DNA from: a virus
IMG/VR virus record: IMGVR_UViG_3300050139_000358
Span: 1-64,000 of that record
Length of the DNA: 64,000 nt
Direction: 5' to 3' (one strand)
This document shows, in pieces, positions 16,012 to 23,985 of this stretch. How positions within the stretch are numbered: position 1 is the stretch's first letter; the number at the start of each line of letters is the position of its first letter. Under the pieces are notes generated by a model. That model saw nothing but the letters and a program-made list of their open reading frames with translations. It did no database searches and was not told the origin of the DNA. The position numbers were made by a program, and so were the translations under genes.

Positions 16012-16839
16012 TTACCTCATTCCGGCATTCATAAGGCCAAGTAGAACCGATCCTTGGTGCGCGCCGCTCAACTCAAGTACGCGCTGCGCACGATCTTCCT
16101 TGATTCCGGCTTTTGCCATGTTCCCGATGAGGCGTTGCCTGAGCATATCTCCGTTGTAGGCGGGCGCCGGTACGCGCCTTTGTTGGCGCGCATACGCTGC
16201 TTCGACGAAGGCTCCGGCCAGCGCGGAAACGGAGCAAGAGGTGGCGCCCGTCTCATTGATCTTCTTTTGCTTTGCCAATGCACGCCAGCAAGAGTTTTCC
16301 ATCGAAAGCATTTCGCCGATCCCGCCAGAGCGATAGGCTTGATACATTTCACCTGCCATTTCGGCGGATTTTTCGACGCTCACGCCAGATGCCGCGATTT
16401 CTGCCATTTGCTTCTTTTCCTCTGTGGCGGACTTTCGCTCTTCTTCAAGACGTTTTTCGTCAGCTTCCTTTTTGGCCTTTTCCTGTTGTTCTTCGGCTGC
16501 TTTCATTTGCTTGCTGAATTCCACAAACAGTTCACCGGTAATGCGTTCGCACTCCGATGCCGGGTATGCGTCCGAAAAATCCTTATGCCTGTAGTTGATA
16601 GGAGCTACCGGGCCAAAGTAGCAGGTCTCTTTAACCAGCAGAGAGAGTCCGTCACTTTTGCCTGCAACAAATCTGAACTCTCTTGCGGCTCTTGCTGCCG
16701 TGTCTTCCTCGGCCTTTTCTATGATGCACGCTCTATCGCCCCCGCATTGGCTATCGATACTCTGCTGCATTCCGGCCATGGATAATTGAGTGGTAGATGC
16801 AAATGCCACGATAAACGCCAAAAAACGGGTAATTTTCAT
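16012..16839 (-). CDS. Secreted protein of the lysogeny module, unknown
   Basis: 275 residues with a classical signal peptide (MKITRFLAFIVAFASTTQLS, cleavage near SMA|GM), so the mature protein is periplasmic or exported. Four or more Cys in the mature part suggest disulfides; a Lys/Glu-rich coiled coil covers about 110-150. ATG 16839 has AAAGGAAG upstream. It follows the J-domain gene by 15 bp in the repressor transcript and ends before a terminator, so it should be expressed in lysogens. Lysogenic conversion or superinfection exclusion are possibilities from context only. Confidence 0.75.
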   Translation of the reverse strand: MKITRFLAFIVAFASTTQLSMAGMQQSIDSQCGGDRACIIEKAEEDTAARAAREFRFVAGKSDGLSLLVKETCYFGPVAPINYRHKDFSDAYPASECERITGELFVEFSKQMKAAEEQQEKAKKEADEKRLEEERKSATEEKKQMAEIAASGVSVEKSAEMAGEMYQAYRSGGIGEMLSMENSCWRALAKQKKINETGATSCSVSALAGAFVEAAYARQQRRVPAPAYNGDMLRQRLIGNMAKAGIKEDRAQRVLELSGAHQGSVLLGLMNAGMR

Positions 16840-16854
16840 GTAACTTCCTTTCCG

Positions 16855-17952
16855 TTAGACTACAATCATATCCATCAAAAAATCCCTGGCGTCCGTACAA
16901 TCAATGAACCCTTGATGGGTTCCTCCGGCACGATCCGGGTGATGCTTCATTACCGCGCGTGCATAGGCCTTTTTTATAGCTTCCGACATTGCCGGCCATG
17001 GTGCCACGCCCAGCAGCTTCAATGCCCAGGAAAGATCGTCTCTTGGCAGCTCAACCACTCTTTCAGTAAAAGCCCCGCCTTTGATAAAAAACTTTCTGCA
17101 CCGCTTTTTCGCCTGCTTCTCGGTGTAAAAGGTACGGCGGTACGTTTTGTGATAAAAACACTGCTCATTTTCCATGCTTTCCCGGTCGAGAATGGTTGCA
17201 TAAACCACCATCGCCCGCCAGCCACTACGCAAATAGCCTTTTCCGCAAAACGGATAGCGATCGACAAATATATGCTGGTCGGTTGTCTTGATGATGCGGT
17301 GGCGCTTCCAGTCAGAACGATAGCTCCCCTCGTTGTAATTGACATAGACAAACTCGACATTCCCGGTAGTGGTGGAGCTGGAAGGGGTGGCGAATTTACG
17401 TTGCGCCTCTTTTCGGCGGATGTGGTTCGTTATTTCATGGCTGCCAAAACACATGGAGAGGGTTCCATCTGCCCAATAACCGATAAACGGGCTTTTGGCG
17501 CCGCCATAGGCAACAGCGGCTGTTTGCAGTGCATCCTCGGAATCATGATCTTCAAAGGCGAATGGCTCAGCCCCGATCATGCAGTCAATCAAGTTGTGCC
17601 AAGCTGCCAACGTGTATTTACCCGACTGGCGCTTGATGTATGAAACCACGGGCGCTTTGGAGTTGGGATTCCTGAAGAATCCAACAAAATCTTTGTTATT
17701 TTCGCAACCCAGACGAAAGTCGGCCTTCAGCCCGTATTGGTCAGCAATCCTTTCCACTTCGCGCTTGGTGTCGGCGAGGCCGGACAGAAGAAGGTCTGAC
17801 CCGCAAATTCCGCTATAAATTGCCCACAAATACGGCTTTCCGTTGCGAATTGCCGGGCAGTTTGATGTAAGCGAGCCATCAGTGCCGCCCAGAAGACGCA
17901 GCGTGCTTGCCGATTCCGGGTACTCATCAAGCTGGAAAACGGAAATTATCAA
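16855..17952 (-). CDS. J-domain protein of the lysogeny module
   Basis: About 365 residues with a C-terminal J-domain (ALKLLGVAPWPAMSEAIKKA, YARAVMKHHPDRAGG) including HPD, so it can probably stimulate host DnaK. The N-terminal 300 residues match nothing I recognise; they contain YYG/W-rich and Arg/Lys-rich segments. No ATG fits the start: TTG 17952 is the annotated choice, but the frame is open back to the repressor stop at 18025, and re-initiation there is possible. It sits between repressor and secreted protein, unlike the usual place of phage J-proteins in early-left operons. Confidence 0.75.
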   Translation of the reverse strand: MIISVFQLDEYPESASTLRLLGGTDGSLTSNCPAIRNGKPYLWAIYSGICGSDLLLSGLADTKREVERIADQYGLKADFRLGCENNKDFVGFFRNPNSKAPVVSYIKRQSGKYTLAAWHNLIDCMIGAEPFAFEDHDSEDALQTAAVAYGGAKSPFIGYWADGTLSMCFGSHEITNHIRRKEAQRKFATPSSSTTTGNVEFVYVNYNEGSYRSDWKRHRIIKTTDQHIFVDRYPFCGKGYLRSGWRAMVVYATILDRESMENEQCFYHKTYRRTFYTEKQAKKRCRKFFIKGGAFTERVVELPRDDLSWALKLLGVAPWPAMSEAIKKAYARAVMKHHPDRAGGTHQGFIDCTDARDFLMDMIVV

Positions 17953-18024
17953 GATTTTAGATTCGGCTGGATCATATTTATTGCCGCGCCGTTCGACCAG
18001 ACAAGTCGCAGACTCGCCTTGCTT

Positions 18025-18597
18025 TTAGCCTGTCTTTTTTTCTCCGCCCGATATCCACTTATGCGCTTTGTATTGCAGAGCTTCTGCATACGCGCGGGCA
18101 TCAGAGTCCGCCCAGACTGGCTTTTCTTTCCCATCTTCAAGTAGGAAGTAGTTGATAACTTCTTGTGTTTCTCGTGTAGCAACGAGAAATTTATTTGTCA
18201 CATCTACTCCTGCTTGAATTACCAGGTCGTTAGGGTCAACTTTATTTTGGTGCGCGTGACCTTTTTCTCTTCTCTCGGCAAGCTCTTCTTTACTTAGTAT
18301 CAACGGGTTCATTTTCTCATCTCTTATTTTGCTTGCAAAGGACGCAATTCGGTCGATCTCACGCTGGAGTGACGGGCTGAACCTGGATACATCGCAATCA
18401 AAGCGCTTGGCAAATTTCACTGACACCTCAACATTCAGCGGAATCTTTCCGTTCAGGTACTGGCTTACCGCGCTCTGATTGGCAAATCCTAAATCATCAG
18501 CAAGCTGTGCCTGTGTTAGCCCGGATTTGCTCTTGAATATCACCATTAGTTTGGCGGAATCCTCTTTTTGCTCTTCTGTAAGTGGTTTTGCTGGCAT
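18025..18597 (-). CDS. CI-like repressor, HTH-XRE, without peptidase domain
   Basis: 190 residues. A CI-type N-terminal helix-turn-helix (about 15-80: GLTQAQLADDLGFANQSAVS, then QYLNGKIPLNVEVSVKFAKR) is clear. The C-terminal half lacks the S24/LexA Ser-Lys dyad and the Ala-Gly cleavage site of lambda-type repressors, so RecA-driven self-cleavage is not expected; an antirepressor or another signal may induce. It is divergent from cro across the operators at 18632-18671. The ribosome site is weak, as in lambda cI. Confidence 0.88.
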   Translation of the reverse strand: MPAKPLTEEQKEDSAKLMVIFKSKSGLTQAQLADDLGFANQSAVSQYLNGKIPLNVEVSVKFAKRFDCDVSRFSPSLQREIDRIASFASKIRDEKMNPLILSKEELAERREKGHAHQNKVDPNDLVIQAGVDVTNKFLVATRETQEVINYFLLEDGKEKPVWADSDARAYAEALQYKAHKWISGGEKKTG

Positions 18598-18631
18598 TTT
18601 ATCAATTTATTACAAAAGCTAATAATCAAGA

Positions 18632-18673
18632 AACAGTCGGACTGTTGACATGCTTGAACAGTCGGACTAATAT
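18632..18673 (+). promoter_or_regulatory. Early rightward promoter pR with two operators
   Basis: TTGACA (18645-18650) and TAATAT (18668-18673), 17 bp apart. A perfect 15-bp palindrome AACAGTCGGACTGTT (18632-18646) overlaps the -35 box, and a second copy AACAGTCGGACTAAT (18657-18671) overlaps the -10. The cro ATG starts only six bases after the -10, so transcription should begin at or next to the ATG. The repressor promoter must lie on the other strand around 18600-18640; a weak TGTAAT at 18609-18614 is the only -10 candidate I saw. Confidence 0.88.
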
Positions 18674-18679
18674 TCACCC

Positions 18680-18901
18680 ATGAAAACTAACAACCTAAAA
18701 TTAATTCGCGAACAGCTCGGCTTATCTCAGGCTGAATTTGCTGCTGCAATTGGGGTATCCCAAGGAAATATCAGCCACTACGACTGTCAGCGACAGGAAG
18801 TTCCTCCGGATGTCGCTAGGCGAGTGATTTGCGTTGCTCAAGAGCGTGGGATCGAAGTTTCCTTCGACGATATTTATGGCGCGCAAAGGGCCTCTGCCTG
18901 A
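18680..18901 (+). CDS. Cro-like HTH regulator
   Basis: 73 residues, essentially one helix-turn-helix (LIREQLGLSQAEFAAAIGVS, QGNISHYDCQRQEVPPDVA). It is divergent from the repressor and first gene from pR, the place of Cro, so it is expected to bind the AGTCGGACT operators and shut down the repressor. There is no ribosome site because the ATG is at the expected transcript start; the message is probably leaderless. Confidence 0.88.
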   Translation: MKTNNLKLIREQLGLSQAEFAAAIGVSQGNISHYDCQRQEVPPDVARRVICVAQERGIEVSFDDIYGAQRASA

Positions 18902-18957
18902 TGCGATCACGCAAACAAGAATGCTTCCTCCCTGAAGCTGGCTCTCCCCGAGCCTTT

Positions 18958-18985
18958 TCCGCGCCGGTATGGGCGGATTTTTTAT
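18958..18985 (+). terminator. Putative terminator downstream of cro
   Basis: TCCGC (18958-18962) pairs with GCGGA (18973-18977), with two further inner C-G pairs, followed by TTTTTT. It lies between cro and the CII-like gene, where lambdoid phages carry tR1. Readthrough would need antitermination. The rest of 18902-19105 holds no convincing gene. Confidence 0.5.
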
Positions 18986-19105
18986 TCCCGAAAGGCGCGA
19001 CATGATCCTCGCGCCTAAATTATTCACTGCGTTTCTTTTTTCCATGCTGCGCAGTTTCTCACCAGCTATTCGATAGCGTAAGACGAAAAAAATAGGGAGT
19101 TCGCC

Positions 19106-19567
19106 ATGAGAATTACAAGACCAACAAAACACACGCACCGCGCGCTATTTCTGGCGTTGCAGGCAGACGCAAAAGAGTTCCCTGGCGGAATCCGCGCCAT
19201 CGCCGAAGCGATGTGCATGAACGGAAATACCCTGTCGAACGGAATCAACCCGGATCACGAAGCGCCACCTCCATCATTCGCAGTCATCCTTGAGATCGTT
19301 GTGCTGGCGCAGTCCAAGCGCACTGTGTTTGCGCTGGCTCAGCTCGTCGGACAGGTTCCAATGGATTTTGAGCTTGAGCAAAGGGCACCCGCTGAATCAG
19401 TTCGGATGTTCCTGTCGCTTATTGGAACGGCATCAGACTTGTTGGGCAAGGGATCTGAAGCGGCCAAGGATGGAAAGTTTGACCCAGATGAACGCCGGAT
19501 GCTTGAACCGCTGTTGCTGTCTCTGATGAAGGCTACCGGCGAGCTATTGCAGGCAGTCAGAGGGTGA
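19106..19567 (+). CDS. CII-like phage regulator (CP76 family)
   Basis: 153 residues. The N-terminal region (HRALFLALQADAKEFPGGIR, AIAEAMCMNGNTLSNGINPD) matches the Phage_CP76/CII-like family of lysogeny regulators: a GG-x-AxAx-Lgm-x-TLxNklNP helix-turn-helix. The C-terminus is helical (LLSLMKATGELLQAV). Start ATG has AGGGAG upstream. Position after cro fits a lysis/lysogeny switch protein. Confidence 0.8.
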   Translation: MRITRPTKHTHRALFLALQADAKEFPGGIRAIAEAMCMNGNTLSNGINPDHEAPPPSFAVILEIVVLAQSKRTVFALAQLVGQVPMDFELEQRAPAESVRMFLSLIGTASDLLGKGSEAAKDGKFDPDERRMLEPLLLSLMKATGELLQAVRG

Positions 19568-19733
19568 TTTGCGGGTTCTTTGAATTGGTTTTGAACAACA
19601 TTCTCCCCGCCTAATTGTGAGCTAAGCGGATGGGAGCAGAAATAAGAGAAACGCTGTATTTCGGGTAGGAGAAATACTGTTGGTGGAAGTGGGTAAGTAG
19701 GTAGGTGGCAGCAAAATCAGGGGGGTAGTGCAA

Positions 19734-19931
19734 ATGAATAGAAACTCAAAAACAGTCGATCAGTCAGGCGGATTACGCGCCGACTTGATCTACTGCGCTC
19801 GCGTGTATTTAAGCGAGGCAAAGAGGCGCAGGAACCAGCCAGCATTCCATGCAACGCTGTTGCGCTGGGCGGCCAATACAAGACAGAAGGCGGCTGCTTG
19901 CGTGGCGGCTCAGAGAGAGTTATTCGCATGA
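19734..19931 (+). CDS. Small basic phage protein, unknown
   Basis: 65 residues, rich in Arg/Ala (VYLSEAKRRRNQPAFHATLL), probably helical. ATG 19734 has GGGGGG upstream. It overlaps the HNH gene by 4 bp (ATGA). The 166 bp upstream (19568-19733) is purine-rich with no gene seen. Confidence 0.65.
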   Translation: MNRNSKTVDQSGGLRADLIYCARVYLSEAKRRRNQPAFHATLLRWAANTRQKAAACVAAQRELFA

Positions 19932-20320
19932 CCAAACCATCAACCCTGCGCGATTTCTCTTTTGGCGTTGTAATGCAGATGAATTTTCGCGCTATCAATA
20001 AAATCCCAAAAGTTATTCATCACCGCAGCAATAGAGTTCCTTTTTCTGATTCTTTCAAGCGCGCAGTAGCTGAAAAATATGGATGCAAAAAAGGACAGTC
20101 ATTACCAGTCAAATGCCATTACTGCGATGCGGTTGGTCTTATTCGTTGGATTGCAAAATCATCTAATCATGTTGGATATGTAACTTTCCCATTGCTTCAT
20201 CTTGACCACTATATTCCGGCGTCAAAAGGCGGTGAAACTTCCGTGGAAAACATTGTGCTTGCTTGTCCTGATTGCAACTTAGATAAGTCAGATTCTCTCG
20301 CAGAGGACTGGAAGCAATGA
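19928..20320 (+). CDS. HNH endonuclease
   Basis: 130 residues with a complete HNH fold: zinc Cys pair CHYC, then LHLDHYIPASKGGETS, VENIVLACPDCNLDKSD. The His-His and second CxxC are present, so nuclease activity is likely. It lies between a small protein and the replication initiator, with 4-bp overlaps on both sides. It could be a free-standing homing nuclease or a packaging/recombination nuclease; the tight operon fit favours a resident role. Confidence 0.88.
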   Translation: MTKPSTLRDFSFGVVMQMNFRAINKIPKVIHHRSNRVPFSDSFKRAVAEKYGCKKGQSLPVKCHYCDAVGLIRWIAKSSNHVGYVTFPLLHLDHYIPASKGGETSVENIVLACPDCNLDKSDSLAEDWKQ

Positions 20321-21087
20321 ACTACTACGAACGCCACCTCGGCGACTTTGTGCGCGATACGGCGCACCTATCAATGATCGAGGAAGGTGCTTATAACCGT
20401 CTGCTAGATCGCTACTACGCAACTGAAACAGGAATACCTGCTGATCAGGCGCACCGGGTTGCAAGGGCGCGAAGCAAAGAAGAGAAGTTGGCCGTCGATG
20501 TTGTACTGGGCGAGTTCTTTACGCTAAAGGATGGCGCTTGGGTAAAGGGCCGTGTCGAAGAAGAGATAGCCAAGGCACAAGTAAAAATAAAAGCTGCTCA
20601 AGATAATGGTAAGCGAGGCGGAAGGCCAAAAAAAGAACCCGTTGGTTCTGAAAACGAAACCCAGAAGAAACCCACTGGGTTACCACTGGGTTCTGAAAAC
20701 GAAACCCAGAAGAAAGCTCACCAGACACCAGACACCAATATATCAACCAGTCAACCAAGCGCGGTGGAGAAGTTTTTGATGCGTACCGACTGGCAACCCT
20801 CCGATCACGTTGCCGAACTCGCCAGGCAATCCGGCGCACCGTTGTTGGACAGCGATATACCCGAGTTCATGGCGCACTGGCTTACCAAGCCTGACACAAA
20901 GCGCACTCAGGCCGAGTGGGACAAGGCTCTGCTGCAATGCGCCAAGCACCGGAAGCTGCGCGCCGAATCTGAGCCAGTACGCAGCAAGCAATCCTCATCC
21001 GGGAAGCCGACTAAATTCGATCCAGTGGCATTCGTAAATCAAAATTCAACAGGGGGCGGAAATGAGCGCGTTATCGACATCAACTAA
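20317..21087 (+). CDS. DUF1376 replication-initiation-type protein
   Basis: 256 residues. N-terminal DUF1376/YdaU domain (MNYYERHLGDFVRDTAHLSM, EEGAYNRLLDRYYATE), an unusual hydrophilic linker with two copies of GSENETQKK, and a C-terminal helical segment like DnaT (DIPEFMAHWL, W-D-KALLQ). Proteins of this layout occupy the lambda O position and probably recruit the replisome to the origin. Start overlaps the HNH stop; 3' end overlaps the P-like gene by 26 bp. Confidence 0.8.
   Translation: MNYYERHLGDFVRDTAHLSMIEEGAYNRLLDRYYATETGIPADQAHRVARARSKEEKLAVDVVLGEFFTLKDGAWVKGRVEEEIAKAQVKIKAAQDNGKRGGRPKKEPVGSENETQKKPTGLPLGSENETQKKAHQTPDTNISTSQPSAVEKFLMRTDWQPSDHVAELARQSGAPLLDSDIPEFMAHWLTKPDTKRTQAEWDKALLQCAKHRKLRAESEPVRSKQSSSGKPTKFDPVAFVNQNSTGGGNERVIDIN
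20644..20715 (+). repeat. Direct repeats inside the replication gene (candidate origin iterons)
   Basis: Two identical 27-bp copies (20644-20670 and 20689-20715) with a 45-bp period, encoding GSENETQKK twice, and a shorter ACTGGGTT repeat between them. Lambda-type phages carry iterons for the initiator inside its own gene, which is the reason to flag this. Confidence 0.45.
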
Positions 21088-21700
21088 CCGGAATGGCTGG
21101 CTGACACCGCATCCTGCGCTTGGGATTTCGCTGATGGATCACCTGTTCAATCGCATGGACGGAAGCTACCCGCACAAGTGGCGCAGTGCATTCGCCAATG
21201 CGCAGGCGATCCAGAACTGGCGCGAATCATGGGCGGAAGGTTTTACCGAAGAGGGTATGACGATGGACGAGATCAAGGCCGGGATTGTGACTTGCCGAAA
21301 GCTGTATGACTGGCCGCCGTCGCTCCCTGAGTTTCTGAAAGCCTGTCGTCCCGCCATTGATTCTGAGCGCGCATTCATTGAGGCCGTAGAGCAGATGCGG
21401 TTACGCGACGACGGGAAAGACTGCTGGAGCAGCCCGGTGGTGTATTGGGCGGCAGTATCGCTGGGGAATGATCTGCGTAACAACCACTACGGCGCGATCA
21501 CGAAGCGCTGGGCTGCGGCTCTGGATTTTGCTGGGAAGCGTATCAAGTCTGGCGAACTCCCTAATGAGGTTCCGCCACGCAGAGAAGCATTACCGGCACC
21601 TGGCCGTCAAAGCGTCAGCGCAGAGCAGGCGGCGGACAACATCGCAAAGCTGCATGAAATTATAGGGAAGTCGCGCATTGTTGTTGGGGCAGAAGCATGA
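21062..21700 (+). CDS. Replication protein P-like (helicase loader)
   Basis: 212 residues resembling lambda P-family proteins: LFNRMDGSYPHKWRSAFAN, WRESWAEGFTEEGMTMDEI and LYDWPPSLPEFLKACRP. Such proteins load the host DnaB helicase at the origin. It overlaps the initiator and the next gene (ATGA), consistent with an O-P pair. Confidence 0.85.
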   Translation: MSALSTSTNRNGWLTPHPALGISLMDHLFNRMDGSYPHKWRSAFANAQAIQNWRESWAEGFTEEGMTMDEIKAGIVTCRKLYDWPPSLPEFLKACRPAIDSERAFIEAVEQMRLRDDGKDCWSSPVVYWAAVSLGNDLRNNHYGAITKRWAAALDFAGKRIKSGELPNEVPPRREALPAPGRQSVSAEQAADNIAKLHEIIGKSRIVVGAEA

Positions 21701-22017
21701 ACCGGATAGACCGTCATCTTGAGCTGGTTGCGCAGCACCAGCATCAGTTTCGTGGCGACTTCACGGAATGGCTGGAAAGCAATGCCCATGTGTTCGCATA
21801 CTTTGAGGAATGCGCTGTCAAGGTGTGGGAGGCCGGGTTTAAGCACTACAGTGCCCGCACCATCGTTGAGGTGATGCGTCACCGTTCAAATGTGCGAGAG
21901 ATTATTGGTGAATACAAGCTAAACGATCACCGCACGCCGGATATGGCACGGCTACACATGCTGCTGCACCCTGAGCATCGCGGGATGTTTGAGTTCCGCG
22001 AGAGGAAAGCGGCATGA
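21697..22017 (+). CDS. Phage protein, unknown (nin-like region)
   Basis: 106 residues with a pattern common in phage replication regions: WLESNAHVFAYFEECAVKVW then HYSARTIVEVMRHRSNVRE. It looks like a small helical DNA-binding protein. Overlaps by 4 bp on both sides. Confidence 0.7.
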   Translation: MNRIDRHLELVAQHQHQFRGDFTEWLESNAHVFAYFEECAVKVWEAGFKHYSARTIVEVMRHRSNVREIIGEYKLNDHRTPDMARLHMLLHPEHRGMFEFRERKAA

Positions 22018-22553
22018 GCAAATTGGTCATTACCCGAACCGATGCGCCGATGCCGACTGAGCAGGAGCTTGTCGGGATCCGCAAATTTCTGTTTGAGTGC
22101 ATCCGTGGCACGAACGAAGATGAAGATCGCGCCTGGAAGCGGATATGGAAACGGCTCATCAGTCTGGAGGCCGGCGAGATTTCATTCCTCGACTTCATCA
22201 TCCCGCGCAATCCCAAGTTCCACCGCAAGTTTTTCGCGTTGCTCGACATTGGATACGACGCCTGGGAGCCGAACCGCGTGCGCAAGAGCTACAAGGGGCG
22301 AGTGATGGAGAAGAATCGCGAGCAATTCCGCGAAGACATCCTGATTCTTGCCGGGTTCTACGAGCAGACATTCGACCTGAAAGGCCGGATGTGCCTGCGC
22401 GCCAAGTCGATCAGCTTTTCCAAGATGGATGATGCAGAGTTCGAGCGCGTGTATCAGTCCGTGGTGACTGTACTGTTGCGCGAGGTGCTGACGACGTACA
22501 AGGATCGCGATGAGCTGGATGCAGTCGTGGAAAGGGTATTGGGTTTCGCATGA
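22014..22553 (+). CDS. DUF1367 protein
   Basis: 179 residues of the DUF1367 family: IIPRNPKFHRKFFALLDIGY and FREDILILAGFYEQTFDLKG. The family sits in nin-type regions of lambdoid phages, often by recombination genes; function unknown. It overlaps its neighbours by 4 bp. Confidence 0.82.
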   Translation: MSKLVITRTDAPMPTEQELVGIRKFLFECIRGTNEDEDRAWKRIWKRLISLEAGEISFLDFIIPRNPKFHRKFFALLDIGYDAWEPNRVRKSYKGRVMEKNREQFREDILILAGFYEQTFDLKGRMCLRAKSISFSKMDDAEFERVYQSVVTVLLREVLTTYKDRDELDAVVERVLGFA

Positions 22554-22864
22554 GCCTACTCAAGAAACGCCGCCACGAATCTAAGAAATTGCGCGAATCC
22601 GCGCGTGGCCGGGACTGTATGGTGAGGCTACCCGGAATTTGCAACCGCAACCCTGAAACAGTGGTGCTCGCCCATCTTAACGGCGGTGGGGCCGGGACGA
22701 AGCACAGCGACTTAATGGGGGCATTCACCTGTTCGGCATGCCATGACGAGATCGACCGCCGCACGATGAAGTGCAAAGCCGATTACGTCAAGCTGGCGCA
22801 CCTGGAAGGGATTATGCGTACCCAACAGATTTTCTTGGACGAAGGAATGGTGACATTAGCATGA
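22550..22864 (+). CDS. DUF1364 putative nuclease
   Basis: 104 residues of DUF1364: RDCMVRLPGICNRNPETVVL, AHLNGGGAGTKHSDLMGAFT, CSACHDEIDRRT. The conserved Cys, His and Asp residues resemble an HNH/treble-clef nuclease. It usually stands beside DUF1367 in nin regions, as here. Confidence 0.85.
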   Translation: MSLLKKRRHESKKLRESARGRDCMVRLPGICNRNPETVVLAHLNGGGAGTKHSDLMGAFTCSACHDEIDRRTMKCKADYVKLAHLEGIMRTQQIFLDEGMVTLA

Positions 22865-23232
22865 GAGCAGAAAATATCCAGATGACCAATGTGGCAGAGC
22901 GCAAGTTGCGCGAGCTTGAAGAGAGTGGTTGCGAGCGAATCGGCGTGATCTTGGTCAAGCCGAAGAGCCCCTGCGGACGCCATGACCGCGTAACGGTGGA
23001 CAACTTCGGAAGAGTGCAGAGCTGGCATGTCAATGGCAGTGGGGTAATGCATAGCAAGGAAGAGACCAAATTTCCGGTGCTGGACGGACTGCTGACTCAA
23101 TATCTGGCGCAGGGCGCGATGATAAAGAAGCAGCACGATGAATGGTGCCTGGTTGCGGTTGACGGTGAATGCCTGGCGCACGGCGAAACGATCAGCATGA
23201 TGCTGTGCTACTTGATTCTGAGGGATGCATGA
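22861..23232 (+). CDS. Phage protein, unknown
   Basis: 123 residues beginning MRAENIQMTNVAERKLRELE, alpha/beta with a single Cys-rich C-terminal stretch. ATG 22861 overlaps the previous stop (ATGA). No family recognised. Confidence 0.65.
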   Translation: MRAENIQMTNVAERKLRELEESGCERIGVILVKPKSPCGRHDRVTVDNFGRVQSWHVNGSGVMHSKEETKFPVLDGLLTQYLAQGAMIKKQHDEWCLVAVDGECLAHGETISMMLCYLILRDA

Positions 23233-23465
23233 TCCAGTGCGATCTTTGCGGGGTGGACAACGGGAATTATGACTTCGGTCGTGATTGTTGCCTTGTTCGA
23301 TTTGTGCTGCACGTACCGACCAAGACGATGCGCGCCGGATATTTGGCGTGGTGGATGCGGAAATATGGAGCTGATCGCACTGAGAGGGTGAAAGCGCTGG
23401 TTGAGAAAGCCTGGGCGGACAAAATAGCCAGTGCGAAGCAACAGGTGATTGGGGGCGGAAAGTGA
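23229..23465 (+). CDS. Small zinc-binding-type phage protein
   Basis: 78 residues with an N-terminal CDLCG and a later DCC, so perhaps one metal site, then a helical basic region (WWMRKYGADRTERVKALVEK). ATG 23229 overlaps the preceding stop, and the stop overlaps the next GTG. Confidence 0.65.
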   Translation: MIQCDLCGVDNGNYDFGRDCCLVRFVLHVPTKTMRAGYLAWWMRKYGADRTERVKALVEKAWADKIASAKQQVIGGGK

Positions 23466-23776
23466 AGCAGAGCGCACCAGAAGCCATGTTTGCCCTGCAT
23501 TGCCGGGCGCACAAACTGACCCCGCTGGCTGAGTTCAAGTTTCACCCGGTCAGAAAGTGGCGTGCTGACTTTGCATTCCCTGCGCACATGATCCTGGTTG
23601 AGATCGAAGGGGGGGTCTGGATACAGGGTAGGCATCAGACCGGAAAGGGGTTCAGCGCGGACTGCGAGAAGTATTCGCATGCTGCATTGTTGGGGTACCG
23701 GGTATTCCGCTTCACGCCGGATATGGTGGCAAGTGGCGAAGCAGTTCAAATGATCAGGGAGGCGGTTAATGGATGA
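23462..23776 (+). CDS. PD-(D/E)XK endonuclease (VSR/DUF559-like)
   Basis: 104 residues of the small phage endonuclease fold: KWRADFAFPAHMILVEIEGG gives the D...ExE catalytic set, followed by GRHQTGKGFSADCEKY and GYRVFRFTPDMV. In this place of a phage genome such enzymes may resolve branched DNA, as RusA does in lambdoids. Start is GTG overlapping the previous TGA (GTGA). Confidence 0.85.
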   Translation: MKQSAPEAMFALHCRAHKLTPLAEFKFHPVRKWRADFAFPAHMILVEIEGGVWIQGRHQTGKGFSADCEKYSHAALLGYRVFRFTPDMVASGEAVQMIREAVNG

Positions 23777-23960
23777 GGCTGAATGCGCAGAGAAGTACGA
23801 GCAAGATGAACGCGATCGGATGTTAGAGAAGGCGCATGCGGCAGCAGTAGTAGAAATTCCACTTGAGTACGTTTTCCGGGAGTGCGGTGAGCCAACAACA
23901 GGTGGTAGGTGGTGCGGAGCTGGGTGTCGAGATATTTACGTTCGGAGATTCGGGATATGA
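23769..23960 (+). CDS. Small zinc-finger protein
   Basis: 63 residues: a charged helical N-terminus (KYEQDERDRMLEKAHAAAVV) and a C-terminal Cys cluster (ECGEPTTGGRWCGAGC), resembling DksA/TraR-like or phage zinc ribbons. Overlaps the previous gene by 8 bp. Confidence 0.6.
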   Translation: MDEAECAEKYEQDERDRMLEKAHAAAVVEIPLEYVFRECGEPTTGGRWCGAGCRDIYVRRFGI

Positions 23961-23985
23961 AAACGTCAACAATTGGAGGTGTCAA

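Noticed and set aside
18998-19080. 24-codon hydrophobic frame between the cro terminator and the CII-like gene
   Set aside because: Weak ribosome site and no supporting context beyond hydrophobicity.
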